Positions 17,533-25,438 of a DNA stretch of 64,000 bases are shown here, piece by piece (within the stretch, counting starts at the first letter, position 1; each line of letters opens with the position of its first letter). The notes under the pieces were generated by a model. That model had not been told where the DNA came from. It ran no database searches and saw only the letters and a list, made by a program, of their open reading frames with translations. Position numbers and translations under genes: made by a program. Source of the stretch: Sphaerisporangium siamense (lineage in GTDB: Bacteria; Actinomycetota; Actinomycetes; Streptosporangiales; Streptosporangiaceae); contig NZ_JACHND010000001.1 in NCBI RefSeq assembly GCF_014205275.1, positions 7,130,001-7,194,000 of the forward strand, given 5' to 3'.

Positions 17533-18462
17533 TCAGGCCAGGGTGGACGGGTCGGTGTTGCCGCCGCAGACCACGACCGCGACGCGCTCGCCCGGCCCGG
17601 GGACGTACGCGCCGGTGCGCAGCGCGGCCAGCGCGGCAGCCCCCGCGTGCTCGGCGGCCACGCGGTGGTCCCGCCACAGCTCGCGCCGGGCCTCGACGAT
17701 CGCCTCCTCCCCCACCAGCACGACGTCCACGCCGAGGGCGCGGGCGGTGTCGAAGGCGATGCGCCCGGCCCGGGTCGCGCCGAGCGCGTCGGCGCCGACC
17801 CCGCCGACCTCGACCGGCACCGGGCCTCCCCGCGCCAGCGCCTCGTGCAGGGTCGGGATGCGCTCGGGCTCCACCGCGACGACCCGCGGCCCCCCGTCCT
17901 CGCCCGACAGGGCCGCCGCGACGCCCGCGACCAGCCCGCCGCCGCCCACCGCGACGAGCACCGTGTCGACGCCGCCGATCCCGCGCGCCTGGTCCAGCAG
18001 TTCGAGGCCGAGCGTGCCCTGCCCGGCGACCACGTCGGCCTGGTCGTAGGCGTGGATCTCCAGGGCGCCGGTCTCGGCCGCCCGCTTGGCGGACGCCTCG
18101 TAGGCGTCGGCGAAGATGGCGCCGGTCTGGGTGACGTGCGCGCCGAGCGCCCGCAGCCCGGCCACCTTGACCGGCGCGCACACCTCGGGCACGAAGATCT
18201 CCGCCCGGACGCCGAGCGCGCGCGCCGCGTACGCGACCGCGACGCCGTGGTTGCCGCCGCTCGCCGCGATGACCCCCGCCTCGGGCACGGTCCCGGCGGC
18301 CAGGACGCGGTTGAAGGCGCCGCGGACCTTGAACGAGCCGGAGTGCTGCAGGGACTCCAGCTTGAGCAGCAGTCCCGGCGCGGCCTCGGCCACCGGGGTG
18401 CGCCGGACGTACCCGGCGATCCGGGAGGCGGCCCGCTCCACCTCCGCACGCGTCATGATCAT
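17533..18462 (-). CDS. Threonine/serine dehydratase-like PLP enzyme
   Basis: 309 residues, fold-type II PLP enzyme of the threonine ammonia-lyase/serine dehydratase family (no C-terminal ACT regulatory domain, so the short catabolic type). The PLP lysine lies in HSGSFKVRGAF (Lys45), followed by ASGGNHGVAVAYAA and the Gly-rich phosphate loop VAVGGGGLVAG. The reaction would be L-Thr to 2-oxobutanoate plus ammonia (or Ser to pyruvate). The start ATG 18462 has GGAG upstream and overlaps the preceding stop as ATGA, so it is translationally coupled to the trans-sulfuration enzyme. The two share 2-oxobutanoate as a possible product. Confidence 0.88.
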   Translation of the reverse strand: MIMTRAEVERAASRIAGYVRRTPVAEAAPGLLLKLESLQHSGSFKVRGAFNRVLAAGTVPEAGVIAASGGNHGVAVAYAARALGVRAEIFVPEVCAPVKVAGLRALGAHVTQTGAIFADAYEASAKRAAETGALEIHAYDQADVVAGQGTLGLELLDQARGIGGVDTVLVAVGGGGLVAGVAAALSGEDGGPRVVAVEPERIPTLHEALARGGPVPVEVGGVGADALGATRAGRIAFDTARALGVDVVLVGEEAIVEARRELWRDHRVAAEHAGAAALAALRTGAYVPGPGERVAVVVCGGNTDPSTLA

Positions 18463-19646
18463 GGGGTCTCCGCCCGGCGGAGGGCCTGGGTGAAGTCGGC
18501 CCACAGGTCCTCGGCGTGCTCGATGCCGACGGCCACGCGCACGGTGCCCTCGCCGATCCCCGAGCGCGCCAGTTCCTCGGGCGTCTGCGCGCGGTGCGAG
18601 GTGGTGGCCGGGTGCAGGACCAGGGTCTCCACCCCGCCGAGCGAGGGCGCGAGCAGCGCCAGCCCGAGGGCGGCCATGAACCGCTCCCCCGCGGCGCGCC
18701 CGCCGGCCAGGTCGAAGGAGAAGACCCCGCCGAAGTCGGGCAGGAGCTTGGCGGCCAGGGCGTGGGAAGGGTGGGAGGGCAGTCCCGGCCAGTGGACGGC
18801 CGTGACGGCGGGGTGCTCGTCGAGGCGGGTGGCGAGCACGCGGGTGTTCTCGCAGTGCCGGGCCATGCGCAGGTGCAGGGTCTGGATGCCGCGCAGGGTC
18901 AGCCACGCGGCGAAGGGGTCGAGCGTGGCGCCGAGCTCGATGGCGAAGGACCACACCTTCCGGTGCAGGGCCTGGTCGGCGAAGACGGCCACCCCGCCGA
19001 GGACGTCGCTGTGCCCGCTGAGGTACTTGGTGACCGAGTGGACGACGACGTCGGCCCCGTGCTCCAGCGGGCGGCACAGCACCGGGGAGGCGAAGGTGTT
19101 GTCGACCACCGTCACCAGGCCCGCCTCGCGGGCGGCGGCGCACATCGCGGGCAGGTCGGCGACCTGGGTCATCGGGTTGGCGATCGTCTCCAGGTACAGC
19201 AGCCGGGTGCGGGGCCGTACGGCCGCGCGCACCGCCGCCGGGTCGTCCTGGCCGACGTAGGTGACCTCGACGCCGAACCGGTGCGCCAGGTCGGCGATCA
19301 TCGACGCGGTCCCGCCGTACAGGGCCCGCTGGGCGATCACGTGGTCGCCGGGGGACAGCAGGCCGAGCAGCACGCAGTTGACGGCCCCCATGCCCGACCC
19401 GGCGGCCACGGCGGCCACGCCGCCCTCCAGGCCGGCCACCGCGTCCTCCAGCGCCCGGACCGTCGGGTTGGTCAGCCGCCCGTACACGAAGGCGCCGTCC
19501 GGCCTGGTCATGCCGTCGGCGAAGACGGCCGGGTCGTCGAAGGCGAAGCCCGAGGTCTGGTAGATGGGGGTGGCGATCGGGGTGCTGCCGTCCAGGGACG
19601 GCCGCGGCACGTGGACGGCGCGGGTATCCGGATGCAGGTCGCTCAT
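18459..19646 (-). CDS. Trans-sulfuration PLP enzyme (cystathionine gamma-synthase/lyase family)
   Basis: 395 residues, the Cys/Met metabolism PLP family. Catalytic Lys207 lies in HSVTKYLSGHSD, with the PLP-stacking RALYGGT loop, YLETIANP and VVDNTFASP. The position occupied by Cys in methionine gamma-lyases (YGCT) is Gly here (YGGT), so cystathionine gamma-synthase or gamma-lyase activity is more likely than methionine gamma-lyase. First gene of a two-gene operon with a threonine dehydratase (ATGA overlap). Exact substrate cannot be settled by eye. Confidence 0.9.
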   Translation of the reverse strand: MSDLHPDTRAVHVPRPSLDGSTPIATPIYQTSGFAFDDPAVFADGMTRPDGAFVYGRLTNPTVRALEDAVAGLEGGVAAVAAGSGMGAVNCVLLGLLSPGDHVIAQRALYGGTASMIADLAHRFGVEVTYVGQDDPAAVRAAVRPRTRLLYLETIANPMTQVADLPAMCAAAREAGLVTVVDNTFASPVLCRPLEHGADVVVHSVTKYLSGHSDVLGGVAVFADQALHRKVWSFAIELGATLDPFAAWLTLRGIQTLHLRMARHCENTRVLATRLDEHPAVTAVHWPGLPSHPSHALAAKLLPDFGGVFSFDLAGGRAAGERFMAALGLALLAPSLGGVETLVLHPATTSHRAQTPEELARSGIGEGTVRVAVGIEHAEDLWADFTQALRRAETP

Positions 19647-19706
19647 GCCGCTAAGGATGTATGGATTGAGCCGGATTTGTCAGTTTCATATCGCCCGGCC
19701 GCGGGT

Positions 19707-20378
19707 TCACACGTCCGTGACGCGGATCCCGGCGTGCGCCTTGTACCTGCGGTTGATGGAGATCAGGTTCGCCGTGAACGCCTCGACCTGATGGGCGTTG
19801 CGCAGCCGCCCGCCGTAGATGCCGCGCATGCCCGGGATGCGGGCCGCCAGCGCCTGCACGGTGTCGGTGGCCTGCCGGTCGTCGCCGAGCACGAGCACGT
19901 CCAGGTCGATCTCGGACACCTCGGGGTCGAGCAGCAGCACCGCCGAGACATGGTGGAACGCCGCGACGACCCGGCTGTCCGGCAGGATGGCCGCCGCCTG
20001 CTGGGCCGCGCTGCCCTCCTCGACGTCCAGCGGGTAGGCGCCCTGCTTGTCGAAGCCCAGGGGGTTCACACAGTTCACGACGATCTTGCCCGCCAGCGCC
20101 GGCCGGAGCGCCTCCAGCGTCGCCCGGTGTCCCTCCCAGGGGACCGCGATGACGACCACGTCGGACTCGGCCGCGACGACCGCGTTCTCCTCGCCGCGCA
20201 CCGGCAGCCCCGGGCCGAGGCTCTCGGCCGCCTCGTGCGCGCGCGACGCGCTGCGGGACCCGATCAGGACCTGGTGGCCGACCGCCGCGAAGCGGTGCGC
20301 GAGGCCCATCCCTTGGTGGCCGGTTCCGCCGAGGATTCCGATCGACAGGCCGCTGACGTCCAGACCCTCATCCCCCAT
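19707..20378 (-). CDS. npdG: NADPH-dependent F420 reductase
   Basis: 223 residues, Rossmann-type F420:NADP+ oxidoreductase (Fno/NpdG) that moves hydride between NADPH and coenzyme F420. The N-terminal dinucleotide motif GILGGTGHQGMGLAHRFA is followed by VLIGSRSASRAHEAAE, whose Arg/Ser suit NADP phosphate. VVVIAVPWEGH and NCVNPLGF are typical of the family. Three ATGs cluster at the start; ATG 20378 is chosen for spacing from GAGG. An F420 enzyme supports an actinomycete host. It stands alone between divergent and same-strand genes. Confidence 0.88.
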   Translation of the reverse strand: MGDEGLDVSGLSIGILGGTGHQGMGLAHRFAAVGHQVLIGSRSASRAHEAAESLGPGLPVRGEENAVVAAESDVVVIAVPWEGHRATLEALRPALAGKIVVNCVNPLGFDKQGAYPLDVEEGSAAQQAAAILPDSRVVAAFHHVSAVLLLDPEVSEIDLDVLVLGDDRQATDTVQALAARIPGMRGIYGGRLRNAHQVEAFTANLISINRRYKAHAGIRVTDV

Positions 20379-20464
20379 GATCATCATCCCCTCACGTGCG
20401 GTGCGATTCTCCAGATCATGCCAGGTGCCGCTATCCAGGACGGCGGCGGGGCCGGTGATGCACC

Positions 20465-21058
20465 ATGGAGCCCATGGACGCTGCGTCGGTGACCTTCCTG
20501 CGCGAGGTGCTCTCCGCGACCGGGTGGGTCGAACGCACCCGCGAGTTCGGTCGATCCCTGCGCGCGACACGCACGCCGGGCGGGCTGCTCGTGGTCGGCA
20601 CCCCCGAGGAGGAACCCTGGCACCTGGCCGCCCACCTCGGCGACGAGGCCCGGCTGTCCGGGCTCGCCCAGCTCGCCCCCACGCTGGTGCGCTGGTCCCC
20701 GCCCCCCGGCGCGCCGCCCCACCTGGCCGTCGGCGTGGACCGCATCCAGGCGGCCCGCCGCGGCGAGACCCTGTTCGTGGTCACCGAGCACAAGGCGCCC
20801 GCCCCCCTGCTGGACCGGGTGGACGACGCGCGGCGCACGGGGGCGACCATCCTCACCCTGGACGGCGGCGACCCCGACCTCGAAGGGCTCGCCCACGACG
20901 CGCTGGCCGTGCCGCCGGAGGAGGGCCTGTTCACCTTCGACGCCGCCCAGCATCTGGTGAGCATGGCGGCGGGCGAGGCGCCGAGGTCGCGCTCCCGTTT
21001 CCTGGACCGTCTGGCCCGCCTGGCCGAGCGCGTCAGCGGCCCGCGGGTCCCCGAGTGA
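20465..21058 (+). CDS. Conserved actinobacterial protein, possible SIS-like fold
   Basis: 197 residues, not assigned to a named family. The C-terminal half (DARRTGATILTLDGGDPDLE, LAHDALAVPPEEG, FDAAQHLVS) resembles the second half of SIS phosphosugar-binding domains, where a Thr/Ser loop is followed by a segment scoring a partner's status. No catalytic residues are evident. It is divergent from the F420 reductase with 86 bases between; two ATGs (20465, 20474) are possible starts. Function unknown. Confidence 0.6.
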   Translation: MEPMDAASVTFLREVLSATGWVERTREFGRSLRATRTPGGLLVVGTPEEEPWHLAAHLGDEARLSGLAQLAPTLVRWSPPPGAPPHLAVGVDRIQAARRGETLFVVTEHKAPAPLLDRVDDARRTGATILTLDGGDPDLEGLAHDALAVPPEEGLFTFDAAQHLVSMAAGEAPRSRSRFLDRLARLAERVSGPRVPE

Positions 21059-21342
21059 CCATCTGTCGCCATATCGCGAGCTTTATGGGGAGCAAAACCT
21101 CACCCGGAATGGCAATGCGTTCCGCTCGCTTCTGAAGCCTCACCGCCCGCGTCGCATCCCTGCCCCGACGCCTCCGCGGCCCCGGGCCCGGGCGGGCGTA
21201 GCCTGGTGAACGAGCCGGTCAGCGGCATGACCGACCGGAAACCGACCTCTTCGCTGATTGGGGTGAGCTCGGTTGTACCGCAGGGTCTTGAGCCGCGACT
21301 ATGGCGCGGCGTGGGCGACCGTCCGTCTCGGGGAAGCCTGAG

Positions 21343-21639
21343 ATGGGGTCCTCGGTGGTCTCCTATCTCATCGACGCGTTCGGCATGCTCGGCGCCGCCG
21401 CGCTGCTGTACGCCTACGCGATGCTCTCCATGGCGAAGATGTCGGGGGGCGGCCTGACCTACCAGCTCATCAACCTGGGCGGCGCGGTCGCGCTGATGGT
21501 CAACTCCGCCTACCACTTCGCCTGGCCGTCGGCCGTGCTCAACCTGGTCTGGTGCGGGATCGGCGTGCTCGCGGTGACGCGGATCATCGCGGCCAGGCCC
21601 TGGAAGCGGCGGCAGCCCTCGGGAGGAGGTCCGGGCTGA
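21343..21639 (+). CDS. Small membrane protein, CBU_0592 type
   Basis: 98 residues with three hydrophobic helices: LIDAFGMLGAAALLYAYAML, a second ending in NSAYHFAWPSAVLN, and WCGIGVLAVTRII. The pattern matches the CBU_0592 family of small membrane proteins. ATG 21343 has GGGGAAG about 8 bases upstream and removes a non-hydrophobic leader; ATG 21301 is an in-frame alternative. Function unknown; convergent with the 60-residue protein that follows. Confidence 0.68.
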   Translation: MGSSVVSYLIDAFGMLGAAALLYAYAMLSMAKMSGGGLTYQLINLGGAVALMVNSAYHFAWPSAVLNLVWCGIGVLAVTRIIAARPWKRRQPSGGGPG

Positions 21640-21654
21640 GCGCCCGGTCCCGCT

Positions 21655-21837
21655 CTAGTCGCCGTTCCACTCCTTGTCGTCCTCGCGCCACGAGGCGTTG
21701 CGAGCGGCGGCGGTCTCCAGCGCCGCGGCCGCCTCGCCCTCGGTGGCGTAGGGGCCCATCCGGTGCTTGTCGGGGCATCCCTTGTCCGACTCGACCCTCA
21801 TGTGCTTGAGGCAGAACCACCATTGGCCGCCGCTCAT
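21655..21837 (-). CDS. Small conserved actinobacterial protein (60 residues)
   Basis: WWFCLKHMRVESDKGCPDKH is followed by GPYATEGEAAAALETAAARN. The pattern of a WFCLKH start, a second Cys and a GPY-T-xEAxxAL helix is one I recognise from small actinobacterial hypothetical proteins, usually beside the methionine aminopeptidase gene, as here (divergent, 74 bases). The two Cys and two His could bind metal. Function unknown. Confidence 0.65.
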   Translation of the reverse strand: MSGGQWWFCLKHMRVESDKGCPDKHRMGPYATEGEAAAALETAAARNASWREDDKEWNGD

Positions 21838-21911
21838 GTGCCCTCCTCAGCCGCTGCGCGCCCGCCGTCCACACAGATCCTGCCCTACGGGGGCGGAACT
21901 AGACTTGCCGC

Positions 21912-22760
21912 ATGACGACAACGCTCCGGCCAGGACGGCTCTCGCCCACCCGCAAGGTTCCCGCCCACATCGAGCGCCCGGAGTATGTCGGCCGCAAGCA
22001 GCCCCGCCGGGGAGAGACCGACGTCCAGACGCCCGAGACGATCGAGCGCATGCGCGTCGCCGGCCGCATCGCCGCCCAGGCCCTGGAGGAGGTCGGCCGG
22101 CACGTCGCGCCCGGCGTGACCACCGACGAGCTGGACCGCGTCGGGCACGAGTTCCTCTGCGACCACGACGCCTACCCCTCCACGCTCGGGTACCGCGGGT
22201 ACCCCAAGTCCCTGTGCACCTCGATCAACGAGGTGATCTGCCACGGCATCCCCGACGACACCGTCCTGCGCGACGGCGACATCGTCAACGTGGACATCAC
22301 CGCCTACATCGGCGGCGTGCACGGCGACACCGACGCCACCTTCCTGGTCGGCGAGGTGGACGAGGAGTCCCGGCTGCTGGTCGAGCGCACCCGCGAGGCC
22401 ATGATGCGCGCGATCAAGGCCGTCGCGCCCGGACGGCAGCTCAACATCGTCGGCCGGGTGATCTCCGCCTACGCCAAGCGGTTCGGCTACGGCGTCGTGC
22501 GCGACTTCACCGGCCACGGCATCTCGACCTCGTTCCACTCCGGCCTCATCGTGCCCCACTACGACGACCCCTCGCTGGCCGTGACGCTCGTGCCGGGCAT
22601 GACCTTCACGATCGAGCCGATGCTCACGCTCGGCACCATCGAGTACGACCTGTGGCCCGACGGCTGGACCGCCGTCACCAAGGACCGCAGGCGCACCGCC
22701 CAGTTCGAGCACACCATCGTCGTCACCGACAGCGGAAGCGAGATCCTCACGCTGCCCTGA
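21912..22760 (+). CDS. map: Type I methionine aminopeptidase
   Basis: 282 residues. Removes the N-terminal Met from nascent proteins in the cytosol. The pita-bread fold is evident, with catalytic His in VICHGIPDD and metal ligands in [20 protein letters not shown] (two Asp), GHGIS (His), FTIEPML (Glu) and QFEHTI (Glu). The ~40-residue N-terminal extension ([11 protein letters not shown]) is typical of actinobacterial MetAP1c. A near-perfect hairpin follows the stop. Confidence 0.96.
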   Translation: MTTTLRPGRLSPTRKVPAHIERPEYVGRKQPRRGETDVQTPETIERMRVAGRIAAQALEEVGRHVAPGVTTDELDRVGHEFLCDHDAYPSTLGYRGYPKSLCTSINEVICHGIPDDTVLRDGDIVNVDITAYIGGVHGDTDATFLVGEVDEESRLLVERTREAMMRAIKAVAPGRQLNIVGRVISAYAKRFGYGVVRDFTGHGISTSFHSGLIVPHYDDPSLAVTLVPGMTFTIEPMLTLGTIEYDLWPDGWTAVTKDRRRTAQFEHTIVVTDSGSEILTLP

Positions 22761-22798
22761 CGCCGCGCGGGGTGTGGTTTTCCGCAGGGCCTCGATGC

Positions 22799-22828
22799 GG
22801 AGCACCGCCGGAAGGCCGGTGGTGCTCC
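22799..22828 (+). terminator. Hairpin terminator after map
   Basis: 13-bp arms 22799-22811 and 22816-22828 pair at 12 of 13 positions with a 4-base loop, 39 bases after the map stop and before the next gene's start. Confidence 0.75.
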
Positions 22829-22868
22829 TCATGCCCGCATATGTCCGATGTTGCATAGCCTCTCGGGC

Positions 22869-23507
22869 ATGAACACGACGACCGTTGACGGGGTCGCCGG
22901 ATGGGCGATCGGACTCATGGAACAGCTCGGCGCGCCGGGAGCGGGGCTCGCCATAGCGCTGGAGAACCTGTTCCCACCGCTGCCGAGCGAGGTGATCCTG
23001 CCGCTGGCGGGGTTCACCGCGAGCCAGGGCCGGATGGACCTGCTCGACGCGGTGGTGTGGACGACGCTGGGCTCGGTCATCGGCGCGCTGGCCCTGTACG
23101 CCGTCGGGGCGCTGCTCGGGCGCGACCGCGTGGTGGCCATCGCGAGCCGGCTGCCGCTGATCAAGGTGTCCGACGTCGAGAAGTCCGAGGCGTGGTTCGC
23201 CAGACACGGCCGTAAGACGGTGTTCTTCGGGCGGATGATCCCGATCTTCCGCAGCCTGATCTCGATTCCCGCGGGCGTCGAACGCATGCCGATCGTGTCG
23301 TTCACCCTGCTCACCACCTGCGGAAGCCTCATCTGGAACACCGCGTTCGTCCTGGCCGGATACCTGCTGGGCGAGAACTGGTCGCTGGTGGAGACCTACG
23401 CGGGCATCCTGAGCAAGATCGTCCTCGGGCTGGTGGCGCTGACCGTGATCGTGTTCGTGTGGATGCGGCTGGCCGAGCGGCGCAAAGGCAGGCATGGCTC
23501 TCGCTGA
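22869..23507 (+). CDS. DedA family membrane protein
   Basis: 212 residues of the DedA/VTT family, now linked to lipid scrambling or undecaprenyl-phosphate handling and envelope stress in other bacteria. Seen here: the re-entrant loop LENLFPPLPSEVILPLAGF, FFGRMIPIFRSLISIPAG (the conserved Arg/Pro motif) and a C-terminal helix VLGLVALTVIVFVWMRL. The gene overlaps the following histidine kinase by 14 bases, forming an operon DedA-HK-RR, which suggests an envelope-sensing unit. Confidence 0.9.
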   Translation: MNTTTVDGVAGWAIGLMEQLGAPGAGLAIALENLFPPLPSEVILPLAGFTASQGRMDLLDAVVWTTLGSVIGALALYAVGALLGRDRVVAIASRLPLIKVSDVEKSEAWFARHGRKTVFFGRMIPIFRSLISIPAGVERMPIVSFTLLTTCGSLIWNTAFVLAGYLLGENWSLVETYAGILSKIVLGLVALTVIVFVWMRLAERRKGRHGSR

Positions 23508-24696
23508 GGAGGCGACCGGCGCGGTCCCGGGGACGACGTGGCGCGGGCGTGCGGTCCGGCGTGCCGTGCGGCTGCTCGCCGGACTGGCGCTCGGCACGGT
23601 GACCGCGCCCGCGGAGCTGGCCTGCGCGGTGGCCGGGGCCGCCGCCCTCCCGTTCCGGGCGGGCGGCCCGCGGGGACGACACGCGGGGCGGGCGGTGGAA
23701 GGGGCGGCCCGGTGGCTGGCCGCGCTGGAGCTGCGGCGCCTGCGCTTCTGCGGCGCGCGCGGCCTGCCGGAGTCGCCGGCCCGGGGCTCCCGGCCGCTGG
23801 CCTACGTGGCGGCGCGCTGGCCGGTGGGCCTGCTCGGCGGCGCCGTGCTGCTGTTGCTGGCGATCGGCGCGGGCACGATGGGACAGGTCGCGGCGGCCTG
23901 GCTGACCCGCGGCACCTTCGACGACATCCCGCCCACGCCCTGGATCGTCCTGTACATCGGCACCGGCGCGGCCCTGCTGCTGTTCCTGGACGTGATGGGC
24001 ATGATCGGGGTGCTCAACCTGGACCGCGCGCTGGCCGTCCGCCTGCTCGGCCCGAGCCCGACCGAGCGGCTGGAACGGCGGATCACCGAGCTGGCCGAGA
24101 CCCGCGCCGGGGTGGTCGCGGCCGTGGACCAGGAGCGGCGCCGCATCGAGCGCGACCTGCACGACGGGCTGCAGCAGCGCCTGGTCGCCCTCGCGGTGCT
24201 GATCGGGCGGGCGCGCCGGGGCCGCTCGCCCGAGCTGCTGGACGCGCTTCTCGCGCAGGCGCACCAGGAGGCGCGGGCCGCGATCGGCGACCTGCGCGAG
24301 GTGGCCTGGCGCGCCTACCCGAGCGGACTGGACTCGCTGGGGCTGCAGGAGGCGCTGGCGACGCTCGCCGAACGCGCGGCCGTCCCCGTGCGGGTCGAGT
24401 ACGGGCTGGAGGAGCGGCCCGCGCCGCACCTGGAGACGGCGGCGTACTTCGTGGCGTGCGAGGCGGTCACCAACGCCGCCAAGCACGCCGGGGCCGGGCT
24501 CGTCACCGTCCGCCTGGCCCGTGCGGGCACAATGCTGGTCGTGCGCGTCCATGACGACGGACGGGGCGGGGCCGACCCGGCGGGCGGCGGCCTGTCCGGG
24601 CTCGCGCGCCGGGTGGCGGCGCTGGACGGGCGCCTCGCCGTCCACAGCCCTCCCGGGGGGCCGACGAGCGTGACCGCGGAGCTGCCATGCGGGTGA
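23494..24696 (+). CDS. Sensor histidine kinase, NarL class
   Basis: 400 residues. The N-terminal ~180 residues contain about four hydrophobic segments. Then comes HisKA_3 with the acceptor in IERDLHDGLQQRLVAL (His223) and a HATPase domain with CEAVTNAAKHAGA and VHDDGRGGAD. Overlap with DedA upstream (14 bases) and with the response regulator downstream (10 bases) makes this a tightly coupled two-component operon, likely sensing membrane or envelope state. Confidence 0.93.
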   Translation: MALAEEATGAVPGTTWRGRAVRRAVRLLAGLALGTVTAPAELACAVAGAAALPFRAGGPRGRHAGRAVEGAARWLAALELRRLRFCGARGLPESPARGSRPLAYVAARWPVGLLGGAVLLLLAIGAGTMGQVAAAWLTRGTFDDIPPTPWIVLYIGTGAALLLFLDVMGMIGVLNLDRALAVRLLGPSPTERLERRITELAETRAGVVAAVDQERRRIERDLHDGLQQRLVALAVLIGRARRGRSPELLDALLAQAHQEARAAIGDLREVAWRAYPSGLDSLGLQEALATLAERAAVPVRVEYGLEERPAPHLETAAYFVACEAVTNAAKHAGAGLVTVRLARAGTMLVVRVHDDGRGGADPAGGGLSGLARRVAALDGRLAVHSPPGGPTSVTAELPCG

Positions 24697-25331
24697 TCCT
24701 GGCCGAGGACTCGGCGCTGTTGCGCGAGGGGCTGGTGCGCCTGCTCGCCGAGGAGGGCCACGAGGTGCAGGCCGCCGTCGGGGACGCCGCCGCGCTGCTC
24801 GCGGCCGTCGCCGAACGCCGTCCCGACATCGTGGTGGCCGACGTGCGGATGCCGCCGACCCACACCGACGAGGGGCTGCGGGCGGCCCTGGAGATCCGGC
24901 GGCGCTGGCCGGGCACGCCGGTGCTGATGCTGTCGCAGTACGTCGAGCGCAAGTACGCCACCGAGCTGATGGGCGGCGACGTGGCGGGCGTGGGCTACCT
25001 GCTGAAGGACCGGGTGGCCGAGGTGTCGGACTTCCTGGACGCGCTGGAGCGGGTGGGGGCCGGCGGCGCGGCGTTCGACCCGGAGGTCGTGCGGCGGCTG
25101 CTGGCCCGCACCACGCACGCCGACCCGCTGGCCACGCTGACGCCCCGCGAGCGCGACGTGCTCGGGCACATGGCGCAGGGCTACACCAACGCCTCGATCG
25201 CCGCGCAGTTGCACGTCTCGCAGAGCGCGGTCGAGAAGCACGTCAACGCGATCTTCGACAAGCTGGCGCTGTCCCACGTCACCGGGTACAGCCGCCGGGT
25301 GCTGGCCGTCCTGCGTTTCATCGGGACATGA
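24687..25331 (+). CDS. Response regulator, NarL/LuxR type
   Basis: 214 residues. Receiver domain with acidic pair AEDSALLREG and phospho-acceptor Asp52 (VVADVRMPP), Lys in YLLKDRVAE, then a C-terminal LuxR HTH (LTPRERDVLGHMAQGYTNAS, then VEKHVNAIFDKL). Start overlaps the kinase stop by 10 bases, making it the cognate partner of the kinase at 23494. Target genes may include dedA itself. Confidence 0.95.
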   Translation: MRVILAEDSALLREGLVRLLAEEGHEVQAAVGDAAALLAAVAERRPDIVVADVRMPPTHTDEGLRAALEIRRRWPGTPVLMLSQYVERKYATELMGGDVAGVGYLLKDRVAEVSDFLDALERVGAGGAAFDPEVVRRLLARTTHADPLATLTPRERDVLGHMAQGYTNASIAAQLHVSQSAVEKHVNAIFDKLALSHVTGYSRRVLAVLRFIGT

Positions 25332-25438
25332 CGCCGCCGGCGCCGCGGGCCTGACGGGCGGGGTACCGATCACATACGATCGGATTTCCTATATGTCAAC
25401 GCCGGCGACGGACGCCGCCTAGCACGAGGAGACACCGC

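Noticed and set aside
18459-19646. Methionine gamma-lyase assignment
   Set aside because: The characteristic Cys of the YGCT loop is replaced by Gly (YGGT).
25372-25396. Inverted repeat ACATA-n15-TATGT before the thiamine-diphosphate enzyme gene
   Set aside because: Arms are only 5 bases and extended arms do not match; too weak to call an operator.
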